In this document: piece after piece, positions 1 through 8,821 of the stretch | Layout: every line of letters starts with the position of its first letter | How positions within the stretch are numbered: position 1 is the stretch's first letter | Origin: Candidatus Peregrinibacteria bacterium | GTDB lineage: Bacteria; Patescibacteriota; Gracilibacteria; UM-FILTER-43-11 | NCBI GenBank assembly: GCA_003154375.1 | Contig: PMDG01000084.1 | Span: 21,384-76,391 of the forward strand | Length of the DNA stretch: 55,008 nt | Direction: 5' to 3' | Notes under the pieces: model-generated | The model's input: the letters and a program-made list of their open reading frames with translations, nothing else | Databases searched by the model: none | What the model was told of the DNA's origin: nothing | Program-made: the position numbers and the translations under genes

Positions 1-2
1 TC

Positions 3-1055
3 AAATCCACCGCGGTCACCGTGACCGCCTTCCATGCCGACCAGAAGACGGTCAAGGCGCTTTCCGTCGGAGTCAATGCCGTGAACCAAGCCAGCGATCT
101 GGATGCCGCCAAAAAGGCGATCTCAGACCTGAAAGCAGCCGTAGCGGACGCTCGTAAATTCGTCGACCTTAACGGCGTGGATTTCAATTATGTGGATCTC
201 CAGACCGCGGTTTCCAAGATCGAGACCCAGGTGGATGCCTTGGACAAGGCCTACTCCACTGCCACTTCGTTTGTTTCCAGAGATTATTTCGATACTCTGA
301 AGAAGCTCGGTTTCGGCGATCTGGGACTTGAGATCGGAGGTTTGCTTCGCGATCCAGTGGTCATCGGAAGCACCAACCAGCTTTCCCAGTCCCTCCTCAA
401 CGATGTGCAGGTCGGCAGCTTTGAGCTTTTGCCCGCCACGCCCTTGGAAGACCAGAAACTGTACGATGTGATCGCCACCGCGACCTTGGCCTCGACAACG
501 GTTTCCTCGAGCCCCATCCAGTTTGGCATCAACACGGGTTTCACGGTCAGCAAACCGATCCCGAGAACTCTTGGTGGCAAGCTGATCCCAGCCGGACAAC
601 TTTCTTTTGGCGGCGTATTGATTGATATTGCCCATGCTCAGGATAACTCGACCCAACAGCCCCAGATCGAAATCGACCAGGCTCGCCCCATCATTACGGG
701 TGACACTGAATTTGGATCCCAGGTTTTCGCCATCTGGAACAGCGTGGTCCTTTCTTCGTCCGTCATTTCGGACAGCGAGCAGGGCGCCTTCGAGATCCAG
801 GCCCCCAAAGATCTCGAGACCAATGTCGCCCACCGCGTCACTTTGTACGCAGTCAAGACCGACAAAAACAAAACCCTCCGCTCCGAGAGCGTGGATATCT
901 ATTTCCGCGTCAAATCGCAGGGTGGAAACGTCTGGCCTATCGCGTTGGGGATTATCAGCCTTTTCGTCCTTGCCGGTGGCGCCTATTACCTCATCCGCCG
1001 CATGCGGGACACCCGAAGCGTCATCCGATATCTAAGGACTTCCAGCCGCAAATAA
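3..1055 (+). CDS. C-terminal part of a membrane-anchored extracellular protein (partial at left edge)
   Basis: The reading frame is open from the window edge, so the true start lies to the left; the GTG at 21 is internal. The visible ~350 residues hold a mainly helical stretch (about 20-120) and a segment containing LPATPLEDQKLYDVIA. An Ig-like beta-sandwich follows at about 225-300 (PIITGDTEFGSQVFAIWNS to SVDIYFRVK). A single C-terminal membrane helix comes next (VWPIALGIISLFVLAGG), then an Arg-rich cytoplasmic tail (RRMRDTRS), giving an outside-out topology. It ends TAA, 83 bases before the next gene on the same strand, which fits an operon of surface proteins. The specific function is unknown; a cell-envelope anchor or sensor is inferred from topology and neighbours only. 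Confidence 0.75.
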   Translation, partial: KSTAVTVTAFHADQKTVKALSVGVNAVNQASDLDAAKKAISDLKAAVADARKFVDLNGVDFNYVDLQTAVSKIETQVDALDKAYSTATSFVSRDYFDTLKKLGFGDLGLEIGGLLRDPVVIGSTNQLSQSLLNDVQVGSFELLPATPLEDQKLYDVIATATLASTTVSSSPIQFGINTGFTVSKPIPRTLGGKLIPAGQLSFGGVLIDIAHAQDNSTQQPQIEIDQARPIITGDTEFGSQVFAIWNSVVLSSSVISDSEQGAFEIQAPKDLETNVAHRVTLYAVKTDKNKTLRSESVDIYFRVKSQGGNVWPIALGIISLFVLAGGAYYLIRRMRDTRSVIRYLRTSSRK

Positions 1056-1138
1056 TTCACGATGAATTGATATGAAATATTGTGAAAGAAATGTGAAATA
1101 ATTTGAAACTTGAAAACTGAAACCCGAAAACAAACCCA

Positions 1139-4100
1139 ATGAACAAAACGAACCGGAAAACACCTATGGCCAATCCTAACCCAAAAACCAAGATCAAGCG
1201 ACTTGTGAGTCTGGTCTTGCTTGCGCAGATCATTGCCATTTCTGGCTCTTCATCCGTATCCGCGAGTTTTTCGTTTTTCGGTCGGTCCGCCGCTCCGGAC
1301 ACCTATGCCGCAGAACAAGGTTTGACGGTTTCCCAAAGCATCTCGCTCACCGATTCGAATGAATTCCTCCGATACCTGAAGCGTTTGGACACCGATTCCG
1401 GCCGTGTGGCGTTCGGCAAGTCCCTGCAAGACATCCAAACCGAGAAGGCGAATTTGCAACGGATCCATGACAACCTTGTCTTTTTGGTGACCCAGACCAC
1501 CTTATCCCGTCTCAACGCCCAACGCCTGGAGGCCGAAAGCACCTCCGAGCCCCTTCTCCCAGCAGCCCCTCTTGAAAATCCATCGATTTCCGATCTCGTT
1601 CTGAGGATCCAAGGCGAGTTGCGCATCGATGCCCTGCTGAATCACAAGATCGAACTCAGCCAAGCCTTGGACAAGCTTCTGGAATCCAATTCTGCCCTTT
1701 CGAACCTGTCTGTCTTTGAGTCCCTTTCCATCGATGAACAGGAGACTCTCGGCTTGCTCGAAAAGAACGCCCAAGGCTCCAATTTACCCCTTTTATCCCG
1801 TTTACGATTCGATGCCTCAATGACTGATTTTTGGCTTTATTATGCCACCAAAGGCTCTTCGCTTTTGGCTGACGCAAAAGCCAATGCGGCCCAAGATGTT
1901 AGTTTTTTGGATTCGAAAGCAACCCGTGAGCAATCGGTTTTGGATCTGATCCAGACCCTTTATCCCACGGAAGCGGATCAAAAAGCGCAGATCCTCTCCG
2001 ACGAGGCGCTCGATCTTTTCAGGATTTATGAGAAAGAAAGTGTGCCCGAGGTTGTCTCAAGGCTTGAGAATGCCGTGACTGCCTTTGACCAGATCGTTTC
2101 CGACCTTAACTCCACTTTTTCATTTGACGCCTTGGATGATTTTCCAAGCCGTGCGCGGGTCCTGAGGGAAATCCTTGAAACCCTGAAGACGGATCCCATA
2201 CCCACGGTCCAATTCGAAGCCCAATCCCAGGAATACCTGGCCCTCCCTGTTCCGATGTCGGGTGCGGATCTCTCCAGTGACGATTTCATGCTCCGACAAT
2301 GGGAAGTTTTGAACGATTTCGAAAAATTGCTTCTCATGGGCAAGACCCCCAATCACAACGAAGGCATTGAACAAGAGAGGTCTGCCTCTATTTTGGTCGA
2401 GAATGAGGAGCGCGTGCTCAAGCGTGAGGTTTCCGCCATTCCTCCCGCGCCAGTGATTTTGCCTCCAGCTGAAACATCTCCCTCTGTGACCCCCGAGACC
2501 CAGACACCGACCGAGGAAACTCCAGCTACGACCCCAGAGGCTCAGCCTGTGGTCTCTCCTTCTGCACCCACCGAGATTCAGCCCGAGGCTGCCCCAGCCG
2601 TGACCCTAACTCCGGCGCCTGAGGCACCCGCACCCGAGGCTCCAATCCAACCTATTCCAAACTCGGAAACCGTCGCCCCCTCATCTGCAAATGCGGTCCC
2701 TGTCGAAGTGCCTGTTGCCCCTTTGGCCCCCCAAGGCAATTTAATAAAAGATGTGAGTGACCAGGTTCCTGTTTTGGGTCCCGTGATGAAGATTTTGGAC
2801 GTTGTCACCAACCCCGCCCAAACGTTGCTAGCCACGTTGACATCCGCCGGAACCCCATCGACTCCCACGCCCTCTGAGGAACCTTTGAAGGCTGCGGCTC
2901 CGACCGAAGTTTCCCCGACCGAAACTGTCCACCCTGCTACAGAGGCTCCCACGACCGAGGTCCCAGCGACTGAGATTCCTGCTGTAATTGAACCGACTGC
3001 TCCCGTTCCCGAAACACCAGTGACCGAAATCCCTGCGATAGCGGCTCCAACGACAGAAATCCCTGTCGAAACGGCACCCACAACCGAAACCCCAGCCACA
3101 GAAATACCAGCGGTAGAGGTCCCGGCCACCCCGACTCCCGTTCCCGAAATCCTCGCACCAGTCACGGAAGCTCCAGCGACCGAAGTACCCGCAGTCGAGA
3201 CCCCCGCCGTAGTTCAACCGGTTGTTCCCGCTCCCGAAACCCCTGCCCCCGTTCAAAACCTTCCTTCCTTGCAAGAGGTTTCCCAGGGAATCCAGGATTT
3301 TTTCTCCGATGCCTTGGCCGTCAGTTCGGCAATCGCTCAGGATGCCGGGATCAATACCGTGAACCAAGCCTTGGAGGCCAATGCCAAAACCGAAAGCCTG
3401 GCAATGCGTATCAAAGGTTTACTAGACCAAGTCGACGCGCTTAAGGTCAAACCCTCCGATTTCAAGAAAATTTTAGACAGCTTCTCGCTTAGCACCGATC
3501 AGTTGGACGAGCTCACCAGTTTCCTGAACCAGACAACCTTGAAGTTGGGCCTTGCAGACAAAACCGAGGCGTTCAACGGCAAAAACGGCGTTCTCCGTTT
3601 CGGCACGGACATTTGTCCGGATTTGGCCAAGGCCAAAGTTTTGACTCCCGAAAACGAAAAAGAGGGATTTTTCGACCTGAGTTCCAGCCGACAAAACGAC
3701 CTTCTCCTGAAAGAGAAGGGAAAGGAATCGGATCCCGATTATTTGCGTCTGAAAACGCTTCGGAAGCTGGATGCGGATTTTTGTTTTTCCGTTTCCGATG
3801 ACATCTCCACGAAAAACCTGATCGGCCGTGCCGATTACGCCAGACAGTCCAGGGATTCCGTTTCGATCGACGACAAGGACATTGGCCTCCGTTTTGAAAA
3901 CGATCCCTCGCGTTCCCTAACCCTTTCTTTGGGACAAGGTGAGTCCGCCCATTCGGTGGTTTTAAGCCACAGCTCCTCCAATGAGGAACCCGCGGTCGCG
4001 CCCGTGGCCCAGAAAGCGGATGACAAGCTGGTCGATGTTTCCGTTGCGCCCGTGGCATCCACAGACAATCCGTTGGCTTATTCCCTTTCCACGCTTGAAA

Positions 4101-7100
4101 ACCCTGACCGAACCCTAGCTTCGATGGACATTAGCCAGCGCGAGGCTCTCCAACGTGTCGTGACTTATGAGCAAAACAGCCACCGAAAGAATAGTGTGAC
4201 CCTGTTCACGGATGATGCGCATTTGGCCAATCCCCGTACCCTTGATGAGCATACGATTTACAATTTCGGCACGGGTCTTGAGAGCGAGACCCTTTCCTTC
4301 ACAGGCGCCATTCTCAGGGCATTGCCCGATGGCACGATCGAGGGGTACACCTTTGACCCTGTGGCGGCACGTCGCGAGATCCTGGCTTCGGCGCCGATCG
4401 ATAATCCTTTGTCCGAGGACCAGATCCAAGTTCGGCTTCAGGAGGTCATTTCCCAGATCCACGACAAGGGCATGGTCCGCCCCGATTTCATCATTTCCCA
4501 GCCTTTCGCGCTGGACAAAGATTCCAACCTGATCGATGGGCTCGGCACCGAAATCATCGGCGATGCCACCGACCAGCTTTCGCTGATCCTCAATGTGGAT
4601 CCGGCCCTCTATCCGATCGTTCTCCATACACGAATTTCAATCACTTCTCTCGGACAGACTTCCTATGACTCCTTGCTCCATTGGGACGAAGGCGCCTCGG
4701 CTCGCTTCGGCTCCTCCGTGGCGATCGGCGATTTCAATGGCGATGGCAAAAAAGATGTGGCGATCGGACTGCCTTTGGCCGACAACAGCCAAGGAAAGGT
4801 CGCGATTTACTATTCCGTCCCCACCACCAGCTTACCCGAAGGGGAGCCCGATACGGTGATCAATGGCGAAGCCCTCAGCCACTTCGGCTCACGGCTTTGG
4901 AGTGGGGATCTGAACGGCGACGGAATCGACGATTTGGCCGTCGGCAGCCCAGGGTTTGAAGACGGTCGAGGTCGCGTCTGGATTTTCCACGACTCATTGG
5001 CTTCTATGAAGGAACAACACACGGTCCTTTCCGCTGAAAATGCGGATCTTCGGATCACCGGTTCGGGTGCCGCGGACGAATTCGGAACCTCACTGGTTTT
5101 TGCCGATTTCACGAACGATGGCAAAAACGATTTGGCCATTTCCTCCCCTGGCGCCTCGAATAGCAGGGGGTCGGTCAGCGTTTTCGAGAACAGCGCGCTC
5201 CTCAAGGGCGGATCCCTCAATGCCGAGGAAGGTGTGCTCAAGTTCTCGGGCGAAGGAAACGAGGGTGGCCGTTTCGGCACCTCTCTTGCCACGTTGGATT
5301 ACGACCATGACGGCACCCAGGATCTCGCGGTCGGTGCCCCGGGCACCGGGACTTCCGTGAATCCGGATATCGGACGCGCCTATGTCTTTTTCCAGGACAC
5401 GATCCCATGGACTCATCATGACACGCCTTGCCTACGGAATTGTTCAGCCGAGAACGCGGACCTCGTGTTCGAAGGAGAATCCTCCGGTAGCCGTTTTGGT
5501 TCCGCCATTTCGGGCGGGGACCTGAACAACGATGGCCAGGACGACCTTGCCATTTCGGCCGATCATTTCAGCCTGACCGACACCATGGAGGAGGGCCGAG
5601 TTTATGTGTTCCTTTCAGATTGCGGATCGCAAATCGCCGATTGCAAGTTGAAGATTGGAGATTCCAAGGAGGGACCGATCTCCGCGAGGGAAGCCGATTT
5701 GAAGATCATCGGGCAACCGGGAGACCATTTGGGTCACGCGCTTCTCGCGTTCGATTCCCGCCAGGACTCTGGACTCGTTCTTGGGGATCGCGATTGCGAT
5801 GGCAATGCAGGTTGCGCCTTCGTTTATTTCAATCCCACCCTGACCAAACTTGTAGGCAAGGATAACGGATTCACCGATGCCAACGCGAGTAACGACCTCA
5901 AGTGGGAAGGATCCGCCCTGAACCAATTTTCCGAAAGCCTGGCCGCCCGCGATTTTGATGGCGACGGTTTCACGGATTTCGTTTTCGGCGCCCCTGAGCT
6001 CCATGATTCCGATGGCGCGGCCACTGTTTTCCGCGGGAAATTCATGTCTGCCTATGTGGTCAAACCTGTCGATCGAGGTCCTTCACAACCGATTCCCGTG
6101 GAGGAACTGAAACCGGTCGCGGAGGAAACCACGGAAGCTCCTCCTGTGCCGGAAACCAAACCCCCTGAATTCAACTTGCAGATCCAAGACATCACCCAAG
6201 CGGTCCAGGAGACAGCGAATCCAGAGTTCGCGCTGGACATCTCGGCGCCTGACATGCCGGTGATCTCCTGTCCCGGATTCGAATCCGGCATCGCTTCGCC
6301 CTTGACCCAGGCCGTTTGCTCCTGGTCCGACACCTCGGGCCCTTCCATGGGCACCTTCCGCTATTGCGTGGACACCACGAACACGTGTATTCCCGAAGCC
6401 GAGAGTTCCGACCGAACGGCCGAGACTGGCGCGCTCACCAATGTCCATACCTATCTGCGCGCGCAGACCGAAGATCTGGGCGGGAAGAGCGAAATCGCAT
6501 CCTTCGACTTGGTTTTCAACCATGCCCCCGTGGTCACTGTCGGCCCTTCCGATGGCGGATCCGACGTGACTAACCCAACACTCGAGGGGGGTCGGGTCGA
6601 ATTCTCCATGACTGCTACCGATGCCGAACAGAACCCCTATACCCTGCTCGTTTGCCGTGCCGATTCAACGCCTTTGTACAACGAAAAAATTGAACCCACC
6701 TGCCCAGGCCCCACGAGCAATCTGTATTGCATGTCCAAATGGACGGATAGCGGGAAGGAAGCCAAATGCTCATTTGACGTGAGCGAGGAGCCAACCCAAA
6801 CCTTGATCTGGTACGCCTTCGCCTGCGATAAATCAATTGGGGCAGGGGATTGCTCTCCGGCCCTCCAGGGTCAAGGCATTGACGGATCCCCCGTCTATAT
6901 CCGGCATCCGCAAAGCTTCGGCAAAGTGACCGTCACCGATACCCAAGGCGAAAGCATCGAACCCGGTGACCACCTGCGCTTTGTGCTTCCCCACTCCGAA
7001 ATGAAAGACATGCCCAAAGGCAGCAAAGTCACGTTGCACATCTGTTCCGCGGAAACCCAGCTTTTCGATTACGTGTCCGACGAATGCGTCGGCGGAACGC

Positions 7101-8272
7101 TGGTGTGCTCCTCGCCCGCCACGGATCCGGAGCTTGGCGGAGTTTCCTGCGATGAGGCTGGAACCACCTTGCTCACGCCCGTGCCCACGCCCTCTGGCGA
7201 AAAGGATTTCCAGGTGTACGTGGAACACGGCGACCACGGATTGGCCGATGGTCCGCATCTGCAAAAATACACAGTCACGGATGTGCGCCCCACGCTTATC
7301 AACTACATCAACGAGGCCACAGCCGATGTGCCCGTTGGCGGTACGGCCCCCGTACAATTTTCGGCTGTGTTCTCCGATCCCAACGGAGCGCAGGACATCC
7401 TTGGGGCGAACGGCGTGTTGTTCGATGCCAGTACCACCGATGACAACTGCTCCGCGGACGAGAACAACTGCTATCATGCCGACTCTTGCACCGTAATCCC
7501 CCTGAACGGCACCGATGCGCGCGCCGACTGCACGGTTGCCATTGGCTACAGTGCCGATGCCGGCAATCAATGGAAAGCCCATATGCACGTCATCGACATC
7601 CAAGGCGAGTACACGGATTTCCCGGATTCCGAATCCGGGGCCGAGGTTCCGGCGCTCGCGGCCATCAACCAGTCCGATGTCGCCATTCCCTATACCCTCA
7701 CGACGCCTGGCGAAGTCTCTAAGGCAGTGCCCTTTGTGTTGACCAACTTGGGCAACCAGCCAGTCGATGTGCTTATCAGCGGGACCGATCTGGTCGGCAA
7801 TTCTGGAACCATTCCCGCGGATTACCAGCGTTGGAGCCTGGTCCCCGATTTCGATTACGCCAAAGAGGGGATTCCACTTTCCACCTTTGCCACGGTTGGC
7901 GGAACCGCACAGGAAGGTTGCGCGGATCTGAACCTGAAGATCCATGACGAGGATCTCACTGAAAGCCAAGACGTGACCCTGTATTGGAAAGTGCTCATTC
8001 CCAAGAACCAGAAGGCGGATCTTTATAAAGGAACCGTGTCCTTCAATCAAACCGAAGATGGATGCAAACCTTTGGATCTAAGTTTCAACCCACCTTCCCA
8101 TTTGGTTGAGCCGGAAGTGACCGAGCCAGTTGTTCCGACAGAGACTCAGCCTGCCTTGCCAGAGGTCCAGCCCGCTACTCCGGCCGCCCCAACTGATACC
8201 GTCGTACCAGCCCAAACGGTTGAGCCAGCTCAGACTGTTGCTCCAGCCGAGAATGTTGTGCCTGTCCAGTAG
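1139..8272 (+). CDS. Large secreted protein with one seven-bladed FG-GAP beta-propeller and Cys-rich Ig-like modules
   Basis: 2377 residues. A Lys/Arg-rich N-terminus and hydrophobic core (LVSLVLLAQIIAISG) form a signal peptide ending near SVSA. A helical region covers about 50-430. A Pro/Thr/Glu low-complexity stalk built from variants of PATEIP covers about 431-705. Next comes a domain shared with the two giants downstream (YNFGTG...DGTIEGYTF, about 1040-1170). Seven FG-GAP repeats with Ca-binding DxNxDG loops fill about 1190-1640 (first FGSSVAIGDFNGDG, last FSESLAARDFDGDG), enough for one closed propeller; the sixth is degenerate. Cys-rich Ig-like modules follow to about 2175, then the C-terminal domain shared with the other large proteins (to about 2325) and a second Pro-rich tail. 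There is no membrane anchor or LPXTG motif. Probably an extracellular, Ca-dependent binding protein. No Shine-Dalgarno; an internal ATG at codon 10 is an alternative start. Confidence 0.85.
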   Translation: MNKTNRKTPMANPNPKTKIKRLVSLVLLAQIIAISGSSSVSASFSFFGRSAAPDTYAAEQGLTVSQSISLTDSNEFLRYLKRLDTDSGRVAFGKSLQDIQTEKANLQRIHDNLVFLVTQTTLSRLNAQRLEAESTSEPLLPAAPLENPSISDLVLRIQGELRIDALLNHKIELSQALDKLLESNSALSNLSVFESLSIDEQETLGLLEKNAQGSNLPLLSRLRFDASMTDFWLYYATKGSSLLADAKANAAQDVSFLDSKATREQSVLDLIQTLYPTEADQKAQILSDEALDLFRIYEKESVPEVVSRLENAVTAFDQIVSDLNSTFSFDALDDFPSRARVLREILETLKTDPIPTVQFEAQSQEYLALPVPMSGADLSSDDFMLRQWEVLNDFEKLLLMGKTPNHNEGIEQERSASILVENEERVLKREVSAIPPAPVILPPAETSPSVTPETQTPTEETPATTPEAQPVVSPSAPTEIQPEAAPAVTLTPAPEAPAPEAPIQPIPNSETVAPSSANAVPVEVPVAPLAPQGNLIKDVSDQVPVLGPVMKILDVVTNPAQTLLATLTSAGTPSTPTPSEEPLKAAAPTEVSPTETVHPATEAPTTEVPATEIPAVIEPTAPVPETPVTEIPAIAAPTTEIPVETAPTTETPATEIPAVEVPATPTPVPEILAPVTEAPATEVPAVETPAVVQPVVPAPETPAPVQNLPSLQEVSQGIQDFFSDALAVSSAIAQDAGINTVNQALEANAKTESLAMRIKGLLDQVDALKVKPSDFKKILDSFSLSTDQLDELTSFLNQTTLKLGLADKTEAFNGKNGVLRFGTDICPDLAKAKVLTPENEKEGFFDLSSSRQNDLLLKEKGKESDPDYLRLKTLRKLDADFCFSVSDDISTKNLIGRADYARQSRDSVSIDDKDIGLRFENDPSRSLTLSLGQGESAHSVVLSHSSSNEEPAVAPVAQKADDKLVDVSVAPVASTDNPLAYSLSTLENPDRTLASMDISQREALQRVVTYEQNSHRKNSVTLFTDDAHLANPRTLDEHTIYNFGTGLESETLSFTGAILRALPDGTIEGYTFDPVAARREILASAPIDNPLSEDQIQVRLQEVISQIHDKGMVRPDFIISQPFALDKDSNLIDGLGTEIIGDATDQLSLILNVDPALYPIVLHTRISITSLGQTSYDSLLHWDEGASARFGSSVAIGDFNGDGKKDVAIGLPLADNSQGKVAIYYSVPTTSLPEGEPDTVINGEALSHFGSRLWSGDLNGDGIDDLAVGSPGFEDGRGRVWIFHDSLASMKEQHTVLSAENADLRITGSGAADEFGTSLVFADFTNDGKNDLAISSPGASNSRGSVSVFENSALLKGGSLNAEEGVLKFSGEGNEGGRFGTSLATLDYDHDGTQDLAVGAPGTGTSVNPDIGRAYVFFQDTIPWTHHDTPCLRNCSAENADLVFEGESSGSRFGSAISGGDLNNDGQDDLAISADHFSLTDTMEEGRVYVFLSDCGSQIADCKLKIGDSKEGPISAREADLKIIGQPGDHLGHALLAFDSRQDSGLVLGDRDCDGNAGCAFVYFNPTLTKLVGKDNGFTDANASNDLKWEGSALNQFSESLAARDFDGDGFTDFVFGAPELHDSDGAATVFRGKFMSAYVVKPVDRGPSQPIPVEELKPVAEETTEAPPVPETKPPEFNLQIQDITQAVQETANPEFALDISAPDMPVISCPGFESGIASPLTQAVCSWSDTSGPSMGTFRYCVDTTNTCIPEAESSDRTAETGALTNVHTYLRAQTEDLGGKSEIASFDLVFNHAPVVTVGPSDGGSDVTNPTLEGGRVEFSMTATDAEQNPYTLLVCRADSTPLYNEKIEPTCPGPTSNLYCMSKWTDSGKEAKCSFDVSEEPTQTLIWYAFACDKSIGAGDCSPALQGQGIDGSPVYIRHPQSFGKVTVTDTQGESIEPGDHLRFVLPHSEMKDMPKGSKVTLHICSAETQLFDYVSDECVGGTLVCSSPATDPELGGVSCDEAGTTLLTPVPTPSGEKDFQVYVEHGDHGLADGPHLQKYTVTDVRPTLINYINEATADVPVGGTAPVQFSAVFSDPNGAQDILGANGVLFDASTTDDNCSADENNCYHADSCTVIPLNGTDARADCTVAIGYSADAGNQWKAHMHVIDIQGEYTDFPDSESGAEVPALAAINQSDVAIPYTLTTPGEVSKAVPFVLTNLGNQPVDVLISGTDLVGNSGTIPADYQRWSLVPDFDYAKEGIPLSTFATVGGTAQEGCADLNLKIHDEDLTESQDVTLYWKVLIPKNQKADLYKGTVSFNQTEDGCKPLDLSFNPPSHLVEPEVTEPVVPTETQPALPEVQPATPAAPTDTVVPAQTVEPAQTVAPAENVVPVQ

Positions 8273-8294
8273 GGAGAATTGTTTTTTGAATTCG

Positions 8295-8337
8295 AATCCG
8301 CCCTTTTTCGCTTAAGCTACGAAGGGCGGATTTTTTT
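8295..8337 (+). terminator. Rho-independent terminator
   Basis: Perfect 11-bp inverted repeat AATCCGCCCTT / AAGGGCGGATT (8295-8305 and 8322-8332) with a 16-nt loop, followed by five more T residues. It lies 23 bp after the TAG of the 2377-residue gene and would separate it from the strongly promoted gene at 8822. Confidence 0.9.
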
Positions 8338-8544
8338 GTGACGTAACGATTGTGCAATCCCTTGCGGATTCCCTCTCACCCCCCTTAGCCCAAGGGGAGA
8401 ACACCCTGGTCCGCAAAGGCGTCCCACCCAACCCAAAAAAGAAAAAACAAAAACTAACATTCCTCCCCTGGGTTAGGGGAGGCTAGGAGGAGTCCGCTGA
8501 TGTCGGCATAGTTTGAGTCTGCACTTTCAGCCCTGCTTCCATGC

Positions 8545-8580
8545 CAAGGGGGATTGGGGGATTTTTGCGCCTTTCCCCAT
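8545..8580. repeat. Copy of a 'GGGGGATTGGGGG' intergenic repeat
   Basis: CCAAGGGGGATTGGGGGA is followed by TTTTTGCGCCTTTCCCC. Related sequence recurs at 12661-12690 and 12781-12830, where the last copy also shares the trailing TTxGCxCCTTTxCC. The flanking 8375-8500 holds related hairpins (CCCCTTAGCCCAAGGGG and CTCCCCTGGGTTAGGGGAG). Confidence 0.6.
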
Positions 8581-8682
8581 ACCTATATATAGAAGGGGGT
8601 CAAACCAACGTCCTTTTTTTGTCAAAATTTCATCAATTTGGCCGGTTTTTGATCATTTAGGCTTTCTTCCCGATAAAAATTA

Positions 8683-8691
8683 TGTTATAAT
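8683..8691 (+). promoter_or_regulatory. Extended -10 promoter for the 851-residue surface protein
   Basis: TGT-TATAAT (8683-8691) is a perfect extended -10 element in a very AT-rich stretch. No good -35 lies 17 bp upstream (TTCTTC). The predicted leader to the ATG at 8822 is about 125 nt, with no Shine-Dalgarno near the start. Confidence 0.6.
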
Positions 8692-8821
8692 TTAACATTA
8701 ACGCCTATTTTTCCGACTTTTCCATTTGTTTTCCGATTTTCACAGTGGTAAAGTTTGTTTAACTAAGTACGTTATTACGTCACTTTTTATATCTCTAATA
8801 TTTATTTAATAAAAATAAACA

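Larger units (their letters stand above)
8273..8821. other. 549-bp non-coding spacer with terminator, hairpin repeats and promoter
   Basis: No credible gene is seen. From left to right it holds an intrinsic terminator (8295-8337), degenerate hairpin-type repeats rich in CCCC/GGGG (about 8375-8600), and an AT-rich stretch with an extended -10 promoter leading to the gene at 8822. A short open frame at 8513-8695 is derived from the repeat and is not a gene. Confidence 0.7.

Noticed and set aside
6833-8050. Long opposite-strand open frame of 405 codons, and many similar frames opposite the giant genes
   Set aside because: They lie antisense to well-supported repeat proteins, have no recognisable domains, and arise from the codon pattern of GC-rich repeats.
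8513-8695. Short open frame in the spacer before the 851-residue gene
   Set aside because: It runs through the GATTGGGGG repeat; a similar frame exists at the other copy (12733-12978), so it is repeat-derived.
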